Assembly (NCBI GenBank): GCA_018242215.1
Contig: JAFECG010000024.1
Span: 62,001-126,000 of the forward strand
Length of the DNA: 64,000 nucleotides
Source: Pseudomonadota bacterium
GTDB taxonomy: Bacteria > Pseudomonadota > Alphaproteobacteria > Rhizobiales > Hyphomicrobiaceae
Direction of reading: 5' to 3'
In this document: one piece after another, positions 47,047 through 57,221 of the stretch
Numbering within the stretch: position 1 is the first letter of the stretch
Layout of the letters: each line of letters opens with the position of its first letter
The notes under the pieces: model-generated
Told to the model about the DNA's origin: nothing
The model's database searches: none
The model's input: the letters and a program-made list of their open reading frames with translations, nothing else
Position numbers and translations under genes: made by a program

Positions 47047-48093
47047 ATGGCTATCATCAAACCGCAGCAAGCCGCGGCCTTCCTGAAGGCGGCACCCGCC
47101 GATCTCGCAGCCGCGCTCTTTCACGGCTCCGACCCCGGCCTCGTGAGCGAACGCGCGGCGGCGCTGGCGCGCGTTCTGGCGGCCAGAGAGACGCCTCCCG
47201 GCGAAGTCCTCAAGATCGACGAGACGGAACTCGACGACGATCCCGGGCGGCTTGAGACCGAGCTTCAGACGCGGCCGATGTTTTCGGGGCGGCGGATCGT
47301 TCGCGCCATCGCGGGAAGAAAAATCTCGGCGGCGCTGCTGAAGCCCATCCTCGCATCCGTGCCGCTCGAGGGGTTGCTGATCGTCGAAGCCGGGAACCTC
47401 AAGGCCGATGACACGCTACGTGCTCTCTTCGAGAAGCAGGCATCGTGCTATTCGGTGGCGTGCTATCCTGATACTGCTGCCGATATCGATGAGCTGATTT
47501 CGGAAGTGCTTGGGTCGTTCAAGCTCAAGATCGACGGCGATGCCCGCGATCTGTTGCAAAGCCGGCTCGGGGCTGATCGGGCGCTCTCACGATCGGAGAT
47601 CGAGAAGCTCGCGCTTTACTGCCTCGGGCGTTCACAGATCACATTCGAAGACGTCGATCACCTCGTCGGAGATGCTGCGGGCCTTGCGCTCGAACGCATC
47701 GCCGAAGCCGTTGCCGATGGCCGCACAAAAAACGCGATCAGCGATTTCGGACGCGCGCTCGCATCAGGCGAAAATGCGCAGATGATCATTGCAGTCGTGC
47801 AGCGCTATTTCCTGAAGCTGCATCGGGTGCGGAGCGATGTCGACGCTGGGCAACGTCTCGACGACGCCTTGAGAGCCATGCGACCGCCGTTGTTCTTCAA
47901 GCAGAAAGACACGTTTGCGCGTCAGGTGCGCGCCTGGTCCCGCGGCCAGCTCGACCAGGCACTCCGGCGGATTGGCGAAGATGCGAAGGCTGCCCGCCTC
48001 TCGTCAAATCTCGAAGACGTCATCGCCGAGCGGCTGCTGCTTCGTCTTGCCTCGATGGCGGCGATCTCCGCGGCTGCGGCGGGCGGCCGCTAG
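47047..48093 (+). CDS. holA: DNA polymerase III delta subunit
   Basis: This 348-residue protein, taken from the ATG at 47047 (MAIIKPQQAAAFLKAAPADL), has the HolA pattern: LFHGSDPGLVSERAAALARV, RPMFSGRRIVRA, then the AAA+ lid and C-terminal ALRAMRPPLFFKQKDTFARQ. It opens the beta clamp in the clamp loader. Its position behind lptE matches the usual order. An upstream ATG at 47026 would add 7 residues. Confidence 0.92.
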   Translation: MAIIKPQQAAAFLKAAPADLAAALFHGSDPGLVSERAAALARVLAARETPPGEVLKIDETELDDDPGRLETELQTRPMFSGRRIVRAIAGRKISAALLKPILASVPLEGLLIVEAGNLKADDTLRALFEKQASCYSVACYPDTAADIDELISEVLGSFKLKIDGDARDLLQSRLGADRALSRSEIEKLALYCLGRSQITFEDVDHLVGDAAGLALERIAEAVADGRTKNAISDFGRALASGENAQMIIAVVQRYFLKLHRVRSDVDAGQRLDDALRAMRPPLFFKQKDTFARQVRAWSRGQLDQALRRIGEDAKAARLSSNLEDVIAERLLLRLASMAAISAAAAGGR

Positions 48094-48159
48094 GGGGCGG
48101 CTTGCAGGCGACCGTCACCTCCCTATAGTGCCCACCGCTCATCCAATAAGGGGGTTCTC

Positions 48160-49158
48160 ATGACTGATGCGCGTTACGACGTCATCGGGATCGGTAACGC
48201 GATCGTCGATATCATCGGCCGATGCGATGAGGCTTTTCTCGCCAACGTCGGAGTGGCGAAAGGCAGCATGCGCCTCGTCGATGCCGATGAGATCAGGAAG
48301 ATCTATTCGGCGATGGGACCCGCAGTCGAAATTTCGGGCGGCTCGGCCGCGAATACGATTGCCGGCATCGCGTCGTTCGGTGGACGAGCGGCTTTTATCG
48401 GCACCGTCGCCGACGATGAGTTCGGCCGAATTTTCAGCCACGATATTCGCTCAATCGGCGTGACGTTCAATGCGCCTCCCGTTTCAAACGGCACGCCGAC
48501 ATCACGTTCGCTTATTCTCGTTACGCCCGACGGCGAACGCACGATGAATACATATCTCGGAATTTCGACAAATCTCGGAGAAGCGCAGATCAATCTCGAC
48601 ATGATCCGCGCGGCCTCCATTCTTTATCTCGAAGGATATCTGTTCGACGAGCTGCAAGCGAAACAAGCATTTCGCACGGCGCTGGACGCTGCAAAACGCG
48701 CTGGAAGAAAAACGGCGCTTACTCTTTCCGATGGTTTTTGCGTCGATCGTCACCGCGACGAATTTCTAAAACTCATTCGCTCTGGCATCGATATTCTTTT
48801 CGCGAATGAATCCGAAATCAAATCTCTCTATCAAACAGAATCGTTCGAATTCGCCGCGCAAAACGCGCAAAACGACGTACGGTTGGCGGTGCTGACGCGC
48901 AGCGGCAAAGGTTCCGAAATTTATTACGAGGGACAACGCATTCAAATCGCGGTTTTCCCCGTCGAAGATGTGGTCGATACGACGGGGGCGGGTGATTTAT
49001 ATGCGGCAGGATTCCTATTTGGATATTCCAAGGGTCTGCATTTGGAAACGGCGGGACGGCTCGCGAGTTTGGCGGCGTCCGAAATAATCGGCCATACCGG
49101 CGCCCGGCCTGCCGTTTCCCTGTCGGGATTCGCGCGCCAACACGGCCTTATCGCGTGA
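48160..49158 (+). CDS. PfkB-family kinase (adenosine kinase-like)
   Basis: This 332-residue protein has the ribokinase/PfkB fold: YDVIGIGNAIVDIIGRCDEA, SGGSAANTIAGIASFGGRAA, LYLEGYLFDE and the C-terminal signature DTTGAGDLYAAGFLFGYSKG with catalytic Asp. It resembles the alphaproteobacterial adenosine/sugar kinase group. The last 600 bp use more A/T-ending codons (aaatctctctatcaaacaga) than the first part or neighbouring genes, but the frame is intact. Confidence 0.92.
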   Translation: MTDARYDVIGIGNAIVDIIGRCDEAFLANVGVAKGSMRLVDADEIRKIYSAMGPAVEISGGSAANTIAGIASFGGRAAFIGTVADDEFGRIFSHDIRSIGVTFNAPPVSNGTPTSRSLILVTPDGERTMNTYLGISTNLGEAQINLDMIRAASILYLEGYLFDELQAKQAFRTALDAAKRAGRKTALTLSDGFCVDRHRDEFLKLIRSGIDILFANESEIKSLYQTESFEFAAQNAQNDVRLAVLTRSGKGSEIYYEGQRIQIAVFPVEDVVDTTGAGDLYAAGFLFGYSKGLHLETAGRLASLAASEIIGHTGARPAVSLSGFARQHGLIA

Positions 49159-49195
49159 GCTAATTATGGATCCGATTCCGGCGATCGATGCCTCA

Positions 49196-49212
49196 ATTCC
49201 GAAATTCGGAAT
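49196..49212. promoter_or_regulatory. 17-bp perfect palindrome
   Basis: attccgaaattcggaat lies between the kinase stop and a small DNA-binding-like gene, with 8-bp arms around a central A. It may be a weak terminator, since a T-rich stretch follows, or an operator. Confidence 0.4.
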
Positions 49213-49362
49213 ATCTCTATTTTTCATGAACGGCGTTCAATATGAGAATGTTTAGGGGGTATTTCGTGTCCAATTCGGACTCACAATTATTCTCCCTGGA
49301 ATTGCAAAATTTCTTGCCGCAATCTCGAATTCAACGAATCGCTTCGTTTCGAGGTTCGCAAA

Positions 49363-49656
49363 ATGCTTCACTCTCCCAGCCGACGCGGCCGTCCGAAAGG
49401 GACCGGCATCGATGATAGCGACCGGATCGCACGGCTGGACGAATTGTTGCGAGTTCATCCCGAATTGAGGCCGACGACCGCCATTCGCCTGATGGGCTAT
49501 TCAAACCCTTCGGCCATTCGCCGCCTTCGGGATAAATACAAGGTCTTTACGCTAAGGACCCGGATTGAGCTGGCGAAAGAAGCGCGGGCTTCCTCGCAGG
49601 CGGCTCCGGCATTCGTTGCGGAGCCGATACCCGCTGCCATGCAGCCCATCCGCTGA
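49363..49656 (+). CDS. Small basic DNA-binding-like protein
   Basis: This 97-residue protein starts with a basic arm (SRRGRPKGTGIDDSDRIARL, AT-hook-like RRGRPKG) and then a helical part with an HTH look (LRPTTAIRLMGYSNPSAIRR, LRDKYK). It is probably a small DNA-binding regulator; I do not recognise a named family. It is followed by its own terminator and preceded by an AT-rich leader of about 200 bp with a palindrome. Confidence 0.65.
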   Translation: MLHSPSRRGRPKGTGIDDSDRIARLDELLRVHPELRPTTAIRLMGYSNPSAIRRLRDKYKVFTLRTRIELAKEARASSQAAPAFVAEPIPAAMQPIR

Positions 49657-49736
49657 CACCGTCAACACTCATTGTCCGCACACCGATCAGTCAAATATTT
49701 TCTTCTGTAAGAGCGATCTCCTGTGATCACTCGTGA

Positions 49737-49768
49737 GGGCCGCTAATCCCCAAGCGGCCCATTTTTTT
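49737..49768 (+). terminator. Rho-independent terminator
   Basis: A perfect 8-bp stem (gggccgct/agcggccc) with an 8-nt loop is followed by A and seven T residues. Confidence 0.88.
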
Positions 49769-49787
49769 GCGCCTCAGCGCACGATGC

Positions 49788-50786
49788 CTAAAGTTTGCGA
49801 AGCGCCGCAGACTCGACGCGATGGCTCTCGCTTTTCTGCAGAATGAGCTGCGCGCGGCGGCGTGTCGGCAGAATATTTTCGGTGAGATTTTTGAGGTTGA
49901 TCTCGCGCCAGAGCTTCAGCGCAATCCGACGAACGTCATCCGGTGCGAGCGCCGCGTATTTATGAAAATAGGCGCCAGGGTCGCGGAACGCGGTCGAGCG
50001 CAAGCGCATGAAACGCGTGAGATACCATTTCTCGATAATCGCCGGGTCGGCGTCGATATAGATCGAGAAATCGATGAAATCGGAGACGAATGGAATGGTA
50101 CCGCCGTCTTTCGGCATTTCCGCCGGCTGCAGGATATTCAAGCCTTCGATAATCAGAATATCCGGCTGCTCGATGAGCACTTCCTGGCTCGGCAGAATAT
50201 CGTACCGGAAGTGCGAGTAGACCGGTGCGGCGACGCTCGCGACGCCGGATTTGATATCGCCCAGGAAGTGCAGAAGCCGTTCGGTGTCGAAGCTTTCGGG
50301 GAAGCCCTTTTTCTCCATGAGGCCGCGCCGTTCGAGCTCGGCGTTCGGATAGAGGAAGCCGTCCGTCGTCAAAAGATCCACCCGCGGATGATCCGGCCAG
50401 CGCGCGAGAAGTGCGCGCAGAACGCGCGCCGTCGTGCTCTTGCCGACCGCGACCGACCCCGCGACGCCGATGATGAAAGGGACCTTCGTGTCCTTGCGGC
50501 CCAGAAACTCCGAGCTGACGGAATGAAGCTTCTGCGCGGCGGCGACATAGAGATTGAGAAGGCGTGACAAGGGCAGATAGATCTGCTCGACCTCGTCGAC
50601 CGACAGCTCCTCGATGATGCCCGATAACTGCTCGAGCTCGTTCGGCTGCAGCGTCATCGGCGTGTCGGCGCGAAGCCGCGCCCATTCCTCGCGCGTGAAA
50701 ATCCGATACGGGGAAAATGCGAGGCTTTCCTCGCGCTCGTCATCGCGCGCTTTGAGCTTCTTTCGTGGTGCGGCCCGTGTTTTCAC
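49788..50786 (-). CDS. coaA: Pantothenate kinase, type I
   Basis: This 332-residue protein has [16 protein letters not shown], Walker [37 protein letters not shown] and LIIEGLNIL, the CoaA signature set. It phosphorylates pantothenate, the first step of CoA synthesis. Its start overlaps the hisE stop by 4 bp. Length is normal for the family. Confidence 0.96.
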   Translation of the reverse strand: MKTRAAPRKKLKARDDEREESLAFSPYRIFTREEWARLRADTPMTLQPNELEQLSGIIEELSVDEVEQIYLPLSRLLNLYVAAAQKLHSVSSEFLGRKDTKVPFIIGVAGSVAVGKSTTARVLRALLARWPDHPRVDLLTTDGFLYPNAELERRGLMEKKGFPESFDTERLLHFLGDIKSGVASVAAPVYSHFRYDILPSQEVLIEQPDILIIEGLNILQPAEMPKDGGTIPFVSDFIDFSIYIDADPAIIEKWYLTRFMRLRSTAFRDPGAYFHKYAALAPDDVRRIALKLWREINLKNLTENILPTRRRAQLILQKSESHRVESAALRKL

Positions 50787-51115
50787 GACGCGCCCTTGTC
50801 TCGGGAGGCTTTCTCTTCGAGGCCCGAGGTTCCCATGCGGCCCTTGAGAACCATCAATACATCCTGGAAGGCGATTTCGCGCGATTCGAGCAAAACCAGA
50901 AGGTGATAGAGGACATCCGCTGCTTCGGCCCTAACGGATTTTGCATCGCTCGCCATGGCCGCGATGACCAATTCGACGGCTTCTTCGCCGAATTTCTTGG
51001 CGCAGCGCTCGGTCCCTGCTGCCAACAACTGGGTTGTATAGGATTTTCCCGAGGTGTCGGACCGGCGCGCATGGATAAGCGCGGCAAGCCGGTCAAGGGT
51101 GTGCTCTTCGCTCAT
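50783..51115 (-). CDS. hisE: Phosphoribosyl-ATP pyrophosphatase
   Basis: This 110-residue protein matches His[42 protein letters not shown] and [17 protein letters not shown], with the acidic metal-binding helices of the MazG-like fold. It catalyses the second step of histidine synthesis. Other his genes are not in the window; hisE-coaA overlap is common in alphaproteobacteria. Confidence 0.95.
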   Translation of the reverse strand: MSEEHTLDRLAALIHARRSDTSGKSYTTQLLAAGTERCAKKFGEEAVELVIAAMASDAKSVRAEAADVLYHLLVLLESREIAFQDVLMVLKGRMGTSGLEEKASRDKGAS

Positions 51116-51228
51116 CTTTGTGTCTCACGCGGTTCCGTTCGGCATCCGAACCTTTGCGCGCGCACACCATCAAGCCCGCGCCGGATAATCAAGCGGTACC
51201 CGTCCAAAAAGCCGATAAAGGCTTAAAT

Positions 51229-52104
51229 TCAGCCGCCGCCCAGGCGCTGCCGGATATAATCGAGCTGATCGAAATTGCCATAGCGGATCATCAGGGTGCC
51301 GCTTTCGCCGGACGCCTTGCGGACTTCGACCTTGAGGCCCAGGAGGTCCGTCAGCTCTTTTTCGAAGGCCTTCGTGTCGGCGTCCTTGTCGCGCGCCCGC
51401 CGACTGCCGCCCGTCGGGCCGGGTTCACCGAAGGTTTGAACGAGATGCTCGACATCGCGGACGTTCAAGCTTTCGTCGATGATCTTTTTCGCGATCGTGC
51501 CGGCGTCATCGCGGCCGATCAGAGCGCGGGCGTGGCCGGCGCTGATCTGACCGTTCTGGACGAGCGATTGCACTTCGGCCGGGAGTTTCAACAGGCGCAG
51601 CGTGTTCGCGACATGGCTGCGGCTCTTGCCGATGATCTCGGAAAGCTGCTCCTGACTATAGTCGAAGCGTTCGACCAGCTCGCGATAGCCCGTCGCCTCT
51701 TCGATGGCGTTCAGATCCTGCCGCTGGACGTTCTCGATGATGGCAAGCTCGAGCAGCTCACGATCGCTCAATTCACGGATGATGACCGGGATCGTGTGGA
51801 TGCCAGCCTTCTGCGCCGCACGCCAGCGCCGTTCACCGGCGACGATCTCGTAGCCGCCTGACATGCCGTTCGGGCGAACGACGATTGGCTGCACGAGGCC
51901 TTTGGTACGGATCGATTCCGCAAGCTCGGCGAGTTCGTCGTCGCGGAAATCCTTGCGCGGGTTGAGCGGACTCGACTGCACCTCCGCGATCGAGACCATG
52001 CGCTGCTCGCCTTCGGGCGGCAGGCGATGTCCGAGCGGTGCCGGCTCTCCGATGAGAGAGGCGAGGCCACGGCCCAGGCGGCTCTTCGGCACCATCGAGT
52101 TCAT
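51229..52104 (-). CDS. parB: Chromosome-partitioning protein ParB
   Basis: This 291-residue protein has the ParB N-domain (SSPLNPRKDFRDDELAELAE and the CTP-binding GERRWRAAQKAG), the HTH region (YSQEQLSEIIGKSRSHVANT, GQISAGHARALIG) and a C-terminal dimerisation part. It binds parS, spreads as a CTP-dependent clamp and recruits SMC. It is immediately downstream of parA. Candidate parS sites lie 2-9 kb away in this window. Confidence 0.97.
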   Translation of the reverse strand: MNSMVPKSRLGRGLASLIGEPAPLGHRLPPEGEQRMVSIAEVQSSPLNPRKDFRDDELAELAESIRTKGLVQPIVVRPNGMSGGYEIVAGERRWRAAQKAGIHTIPVIIRELSDRELLELAIIENVQRQDLNAIEEATGYRELVERFDYSQEQLSEIIGKSRSHVANTLRLLKLPAEVQSLVQNGQISAGHARALIGRDDAGTIAKKIIDESLNVRDVEHLVQTFGEPGPTGGSRRARDKDADTKAFEKELTDLLGLKVEVRKASGESGTLMIRYGNFDQLDYIRQRLGGG

Positions 52105-52161
52105 CTGCTTATCTGTCCCCTGCTTGACGTTTGTTCTTTGAATTGGCGTGTTTCTTGTGCC

Positions 52162-53007
52162 CTATGCCGCCTTGAAGCGGCGCTCGCGCTCCATGATCTC
52201 GGTCGCGAGCCGGATATACGCCTGGCTTCCCGAGCAATCGTAATCATAGAGAAGGATCGGCTTGCCGTGTGAGGGGGCTTCGGCAATGCGCGTGTTGCGC
52301 GGGATGACCGTGTCGTAGACTTTCGAGCCGAAAAACGCGCGGACGTTATCGGCGACTTCGCGGGACAGCGAAAGGCGCTGATCGTGCATCGTCAGCACCA
52401 CGCCCTGGATTTCGAGGCGCGGATTGAGCGTCCCGCGGATCTGCTCGATCGAATCCTTGAGCTGCGAAATACCTTCGAGCGCGAAGAACTCACACTGCAC
52501 CGGCACGATCACCGCGTGTGCCGCCGACATGGCGTTAAGCGTCAGCAGGTTCAGCGACGGCGGACAGTCGATCAGCACGTAAGTGAAATGCGTTTCGGGA
52601 TCGCGCGCGCGCTGATGGCCGATCATCGCGGTGATGGCGTCGCGCAGCTTGAACGGCTTGTTCTGGTCGGCCGAAAGGATCGAATCGATGCCGACGAGAT
52701 CGTTGTTGGCAGGCACGACGAAGAGGTTCGGAACCGCAGTTTTCAGCACCGTGTCGAGGATGGTGGCGTTGCCCGTCAGAATGTCGAACGAGGTGTTGAA
52801 GCGCTGCTCGATATCGACGCCGAGGCCGGTCGAGGCATTGCCCTGGGGATCAAGATCGAGGACGAGCACCCGCTCACCCACGGCGGCCAGAGCCGTGCCG
52901 AGGTTGATCGCGGTGGTCGTTTTGCCGACGCCGCCCTTCTGATTGGCGACAGCGACGACGCGCGGACCCGCGTTTGCACCGCCCGCGCCTGATACGTAGC
53001 CGGCCAC
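52162..53007 (-). CDS. parA: Chromosome-partitioning ATPase ParA
   Basis: This 281-residue protein has the deviant Walker A NQKGGVGKTTTAINL, DLDPQGNASTGLG, DCPPSLNLLTLNAM and the usual C-terminus TRIAEAPSHGKPILLYD. It forms ATP-dependent DNA-bound gradients that move ParB-parS. It lies between rsmG and parB in the canonical order. Confidence 0.97.
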   Translation of the reverse strand: MAGYVSGAGGANAGPRVVAVANQKGGVGKTTTAINLGTALAAVGERVLVLDLDPQGNASTGLGVDIEQRFNTSFDILTGNATILDTVLKTAVPNLFVVPANNDLVGIDSILSADQNKPFKLRDAITAMIGHQRARDPETHFTYVLIDCPPSLNLLTLNAMSAAHAVIVPVQCEFFALEGISQLKDSIEQIRGTLNPRLEIQGVVLTMHDQRLSLSREVADNVRAFFGSKVYDTVIPRNTRIAEAPSHGKPILLYDYDCSGSQAYIRLATEIMERERRFKAA

Positions 53008-53011
53008 GGGA

Positions 53012-53686
53012 TTATCCCTCCGTCCTAGGCTTCAACGCCCTCGACTTCAACGCACTGAGCAACACAATCCGACCGCTCTCTTCCGTCACGCTCGGAATCA
53101 GCTCAAAGGCAAACTGCCAATCCTGAGCCGCCGTGTCGATCTCGGTCGCGACGTCGCGACCCTTCAAGAACATACCAAGCGTAGACGACATGAAATACGG
53201 CGCCGCGATCTCGATCAGCCGGGAGAGTGGAGCGAGAGCGCGCGCAGTGACGCAGTCGGCCACGCCTACCTTAGCGTGAGTCTCGGGATTTTCGATCCTC
53301 GTGCACAGGATGTCCACAGCAACTCCGGTCGCACGGGCGACCTCACGGAGAAACGCGGCCTTTCGGCTGTCGCTTTCGACCAAGATATGGCGGGTTCCGC
53401 ACTTTTCGGAGCTCAGGATCGCGAGGACGAGGCCCGGAAATCCGGCGCCCGAGCCGAGGTCGAGCCAGGTTTTCGCTTCCGGGGGCCGGAGCAGCCAGAG
53501 CTGGGCGCTATCGGCGAAATGGCGGTGCCAGATCTCTTCCAAGGTGCTCGGTGCGACGAGGTTGATCGTCTTCTGCCATTTTTTCAGTAGCGTTTCGTAG
53601 GTCTCAAGTTTCTCACGGGTTTCGGCTGAAATGCCGAAACGGGCCTGAAATGCTTCCGGAGTGTCGATTCGCGAAATGGCCATCAA
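53012..53686 (-). CDS. rsmG: 16S rRNA m7G527 methyltransferase
   Basis: This 224-residue protein has [40 protein letters not shown] and the SAM-binding [18 protein letters not shown], all typical of RsmG (GidB). Two consecutive ATGs at 53686 and 53683 are possible starts; both overlap the mnmG stop. It is 4 nt upstream of parA. Confidence 0.96.
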   Translation of the reverse strand: MMAISRIDTPEAFQARFGISAETREKLETYETLLKKWQKTINLVAPSTLEEIWHRHFADSAQLWLLRPPEAKTWLDLGSGAGFPGLVLAILSSEKCGTRHILVESDSRKAAFLREVARATGVAVDILCTRIENPETHAKVGVADCVTARALAPLSRLIEIAAPYFMSSTLGMFLKGRDVATEIDTAAQDWQFAFELIPSVTEESGRIVLLSALKSRALKPRTEG

Positions 53687-55617
53687 GCGGACTTGCGACC
53701 CGACTTCCCGGCCTGCGCCGCTTTGATGCGGGCAAGAAGCGTCAGAAGCGCGGCGGGCGTCATGCCCTCGATGCGGCCCGCCTGTGCGATCGTCGCCGGG
53801 CGGTGACGCACGAGTTTCTGGCGGATCTCGGCCGAAAGGCTTGGCAATGCCGCGTAATCGAAGTCGTCGGGGATGCGAACGGCTTCATCGCGCTTCAACT
53901 GGGCGACGTCTTCGTCCTGCCGGCGCAGATAGGCCGCATAGCGGGCATCGACTTCCAGCTGGGCGGCGATTTTCGGCGCGATATTGCCAATCTCGGGCCA
54001 GACGGCCTTCAGCCGGTCCAACGAGATCTCGGGAAAGGCCAGCAGATCGAAGGCCGAGCGGCGGCGACCGTCGCGATTGACGGAAATGCCGTGCTTGGCG
54101 GCCTCGGTCGGGGTGAGCGAGAGTTGGTTCAACAAGTCGAAGCCGTCGCCGAGGGCTTTGGCCTTGGCCTCGTAGGCTCGCGCCCGTTCAGGGCCGACGA
54201 CCCCCAGGCGAATGCCCTCGGGTGTCAGGCGCTGGTCGGCGTTATCGGCGCGGAGCTTCAGCCGGAACTCGGCGCGGGACGTGAACATCCGATAGGGTTC
54301 GGAAACGCCGCGGGAGACGAGATCGTCGACCATGACGCCGAGATATCCGGATGTGCGGGAAATGCTGACTGTTTCACGTGAATCCATTTCTTGACGAATC
54401 GTTTCACGTGAATCGGTTGTATGTGAATCTATGGTTAAACTTCCGGCTGTCCGGGCGGCATTCATTCCTGCCAGCAGTCCCTGGGCGCCCGCTTCCTCAT
54501 ATCCCGTCGTGCCGTTGATCTGCCCGGCGAGGAAAAGGCCCGGCAGGCGCTTCACTTGGAGGCCAGGAGTCAGCTCGCGCGGGTCGACATAATCGTACTC
54601 AATGGCGTAGCCTGGCCGCCTGATGACGACGTTCGCAAGCCCCGGCATCGTTTTGAGAAACGCTTCCTGGACCTCGGCGGGCAGCGACGTCGAGACGCCG
54701 TTCGGGTAAATCGTGTCGTCGTCGAGGCCTTCGGGCTCGAGGAAAATCTGGTGCGCCGAGCGGTCAGCGAAACGCACGATCTTGTCTTCAATCGAGGGGC
54801 AATAGCGCGGGCCGACGCTCTCGATCTGGCCCGAATACATAGGCGACCGGGCGAGATTGGCGCGGATGATGTCGTGCGTTTCCGGCGTCGTATAGGTGAT
54901 GCCGCAGGCAATCTGGGGCGTTTCGATTTTTTCGGTCAGGAACGAGAAGGGCACCGGCTCGGCGTCGGCCTTCTGCATTTCGAGGCCGGACCAATCGATG
55001 GTCTTGCCGTCAAGACGCGCTGGAGTGCCGGTCTTCAGGCGGCCGAGCTGGAGGCCCAGCGCATAGAGGCGGTCCGAGAGCTTCAGAGCCGGGGCTTCGC
55101 CCGCGCGGCCGGCCGGGATTTTCTGCTGGCCGACGTGGATGAGGCCGTTCAGGAAGGTGCCGGTCGTCAGAACGACGGCGCCGCAGCGGATGGGCTCCCC
55201 CTTGGCTGTGATTATGCCTTCGACCCGGCCATTTTCGACGATCAGGTCCTCGACCCCACCTTCGATAACGTCGAGGTTCGGAATCGCGACGATTTCTGCC
55301 TGCATAGCCTGTCGGTAGAGCTTGCGGTCGGCCTGGGTGCGGGGGCCATGGACGGCCGGCCCCTTGGAGCGGTTCAGAAGCCGGAACTGGATGCCGGCAG
55401 CGTCGGCGACGCGGCCCATCAGGCCGTCAAGCGCGTCGATCTCACGGACCAAGTGGCCTTTGCCAAGACCGCCGATGGCCGGGTTGCAGGACATTTCGCC
55501 GATCGTCGCGAATTTGTGGGTGACGAGGGCCGTGCGCGCGCCGATGCGCGCCGCGGCGGCCGCAGCCTCGGTTCCGGCGTGTCCGCCGCCCACAACGATG
55601 ACGTCATATCGGTGCAT
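53683..55617 (-). CDS. mnmG: tRNA uridine-34 cmnm5-modifying enzyme MnmG
   Basis: This 644-residue protein has the FAD-binding [53 protein letters not shown] and [20 protein letters not shown]. With MnmE it modifies wobble uridines. Between about residues 390 and 418, where relatives have a short linker, it carries an extra stretch with DSRET twice. Both copies are encoded by near-palindromic parS-like DNA. All catalytic motifs are intact, so the insertion seems tolerated. Confidence 0.97.
   Translation of the reverse strand: MHRYDVIVVGGGHAGTEAAAAAARIGARTALVTHKFATIGEMSCNPAIGGLGKGHLVREIDALDGLMGRVADAAGIQFRLLNRSKGPAVHGPRTQADRKLYRQAMQAEIVAIPNLDVIEGGVEDLIVENGRVEGIITAKGEPIRCGAVVLTTGTFLNGLIHVGQQKIPAGRAGEAPALKLSDRLYALGLQLGRLKTGTPARLDGKTIDWSGLEMQKADAEPVPFSFLTEKIETPQIACGITYTTPETHDIIRANLARSPMYSGQIESVGPRYCPSIEDKIVRFADRSAHQIFLEPEGLDDDTIYPNGVSTSLPAEVQEAFLKTMPGLANVVIRRPGYAIEYDYVDPRELTPGLQVKRLPGLFLAGQINGTTGYEEAGAQGLLAGMNAARTAGSLTIDSHTTDSRETIRQEMDSRETVSISRTSGYLGVMVDDLVSRGVSEPYRMFTSRAEFRLKLRADNADQRLTPEGIRLGVVGPERARAYEAKAKALGDGFDLLNQLSLTPTEAAKHGISVNRDGRRRSAFDLLAFPEISLDRLKAVWPEIGNIAPKIAAQLEVDARYAAYLRRQDEDVAQLKRDEAVRIPDDFDYAALPSLSAEIRQKLVRHRPATIAQAGRIEGMTPAALLTLLARIKAAQAGKSGRKSA
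54370..54385. promoter_or_regulatory. parS-like site inside mnmG (14/16)
   Basis: TGTTTCACGTGAATCC matches the widely conserved parS TGTTTCACGTGAAACA at 14 of 16 positions. It lies inside the coding region, in the insertion specific to this mnmG. Confidence 0.75.
54400..54415. promoter_or_regulatory. parS-like site inside mnmG (13/16)
   Basis: CGTTTCACGTGAATCG matches parS at 13 of 16 positions and sits exactly 30 bp from the neighbouring site, in the same coding frame and orientation. Confidence 0.65.
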
Positions 55618-55797
55618 TGCCGGGGTCTAGCGCATTTCGCGCCGGGTTTGAATGGCTCGGAAATTCCCGAGCCCTGCCCGCCCGGCGCTTTTTTTGATTG
55701 CGGCTTCCGACTCTCCTTTCGTCGAGCCGGCCGGAAGCCACAGAATCGGGAGTTTGGCCGGGAGGGAGAAAAATCCAGGCTTGCGAATCCAAAGAAT

Positions 55798-55813
55798 CAT
55801 TTCACGTGAAACC
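55798..55813. promoter_or_regulatory. parS-like site between mnmE and mnmG (13/16)
   Basis: CATTTCACGTGAAACC keeps the full 12-bp core TTTCACGTGAAA. It is intergenic, just past the mnmE stop. Confidence 0.75.
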
Positions 55814-55821
55814 TTTTGGAC

Positions 55822-57147
55822 TCACTTCCCAATGCAGAAACGGCTGAAGATCTGGTCAAGGACGTCCTCGACGTCGACCCGGCCCGTAATGCGCCCCAGC
55901 GCCTGAGCCGCGCGGCGCAGATCTTCGGCCCGGAGTTCGATGGCATCAGCATTCCCGGTCAAGAAGGCGCGAATGTCAGCCAGGGCCGTTTCGAGCCCTT
56001 GGCGGTGACGGGCTTGGGTCAAGGCGGGGTCGGTTCGAGTGCCGACAGCCTGCTCGGCGCGCTCTGCGATGGCTGAGATCAGGCGGTCGAGGCCCGCGCT
56101 GGTCTTCGCGGAAATCGCGAGATCGCCGAACTCGGGAGCGTTCTGCGACTCATGTGGAAGATCCGCTTTGGACCGAATTACAAGACTTGTTTCACGTGAA
56201 AAGCCAACCGGCGGAATCGACTCGGGTTTTTCCGTGAGCCAGAGCACGAGATCGGCGTCTTTGGCGGCGGCGAGGCTACGGCGGATGCCTTCCTGCTCCA
56301 CTTCGCTCGACGCTTCGCGAATGCCGGCGGTGTCGGAGACGATGACGGGCAAGCCTGCAAGATCAAGACGCACTTCGATGACATCGCGTGTCGTGCCGGC
56401 TTCGGCAGAGACAATCGCAGCGTCACGACGGGCGAGTGCATTCAAGAGCGAGGACTTTCCGGCATTCGGTGCACCGAGAAGCGCGACGCGGAATCCCTCG
56501 CGCAGGATTTCGCCGCGATGGCCATCGTCCAAATGGCCGGCGATCTCTTTCGCCAATGTTTCCGCGCGTTTTCGCGCTTCCGCGAACGACGATGCCGAGA
56601 CGTCGCCTTCGTCCGAAAAATCGATTGCCGCTTCGGTGAGCGCCGCAATCTCAATCAGGCGTGCGCGCCAGCCATCATAGAGTTTCGAGAGCGCGCCGCC
56701 TGCCTGGGCGAGCGCCTGACGGCGCTGGGCATCGGTTTCCGCTTCGATCAGATCGGCGAGACCCTCGACCTCGGCGAGATCGAGCTTGCCGTTCTCGAAG
56801 GCGCGGCGCGCGAACTCTCCGGGCTCGGCCAGGCGGCATCCGGAAATCTTTCCGAGTGCGGTCAGGACCGCCGCAACAACCGCGCGGCTGCCGTGGGTCT
56901 GGAACTCGACGACATCCTCGCCTGTTTCGCTGTGTGGCGCCGCGAACCAGAGCACGACGGCACGGTCCAGCGCCTCACCTGTGTGGGGATGCTGGATCGT
57001 GCGGTAGACCACCGAGCGGGGCTTTGGCCGCGGCGCCACCATCGTCTCGAGAATGTCTTGCGCGGCGGGTCCTGAAATGCGGATGACCGCAACGCCCGCG
57101 CGGCCGGGTGCGCTCGACAGCGCGAAGATCGTTGAAGCATTCGCCAT
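55822..57147 (-). CDS. mnmE: tRNA-modification GTPase MnmE
   Basis: This 441-residue protein begins STIFALSSAPGRAGVAVIRI, has the G1 motif GAPNAGKSSLLNAL, G3 DTAGIR and the C-terminal FCIGK with the conserved cysteine. It partners MnmG in making cmnm5U34. The two genes are separated by about 204 bp with a parS-like site. The stretch near residues 315-320 is encoded by another parS-like palindrome. Confidence 0.97.
   Translation of the reverse strand: MANASTIFALSSAPGRAGVAVIRISGPAAQDILETMVAPRPKPRSVVYRTIQHPHTGEALDRAVVLWFAAPHSETGEDVVEFQTHGSRAVVAAVLTALGKISGCRLAEPGEFARRAFENGKLDLAEVEGLADLIEAETDAQRRQALAQAGGALSKLYDGWRARLIEIAALTEAAIDFSDEGDVSASSFAEARKRAETLAKEIAGHLDDGHRGEILREGFRVALLGAPNAGKSSLLNALARRDAAIVSAEAGTTRDVIEVRLDLAGLPVIVSDTAGIREASSEVEQEGIRRSLAAAKDADLVLWLTEKPESIPPVGFSRETSLVIRSKADLPHESQNAPEFGDLAISAKTSAGLDRLISAIAERAEQAVGTRTDPALTQARHRQGLETALADIRAFLTGNADAIELRAEDLRRAAQALGRITGRVDVEDVLDQIFSRFCIGK
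56188..56203. promoter_or_regulatory. parS-like site inside mnmE (14/16)
   Basis: TGTTTCACGTGAAAAG matches parS at 14 of 16 positions, including the whole 12-bp core. It encodes FSRET within MnmE, at about residues 315-320. Confidence 0.8.
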
Positions 57148-57221
57148 CCGGTTCGCGTACTCGTAGATGCCGCCCGCCGCAACTCGATCGCCAAATCCCT
57201 CCTAACGCCGGCTGACCCTCC

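Noticed and set aside
48540-49140. AT-shifted codon use in the second part of the PfkB-like kinase suggesting a chimeric gene
   Set aside because: The frame and family motifs continue without a break, and a local codon drift is a weak sign of recombination on its own.
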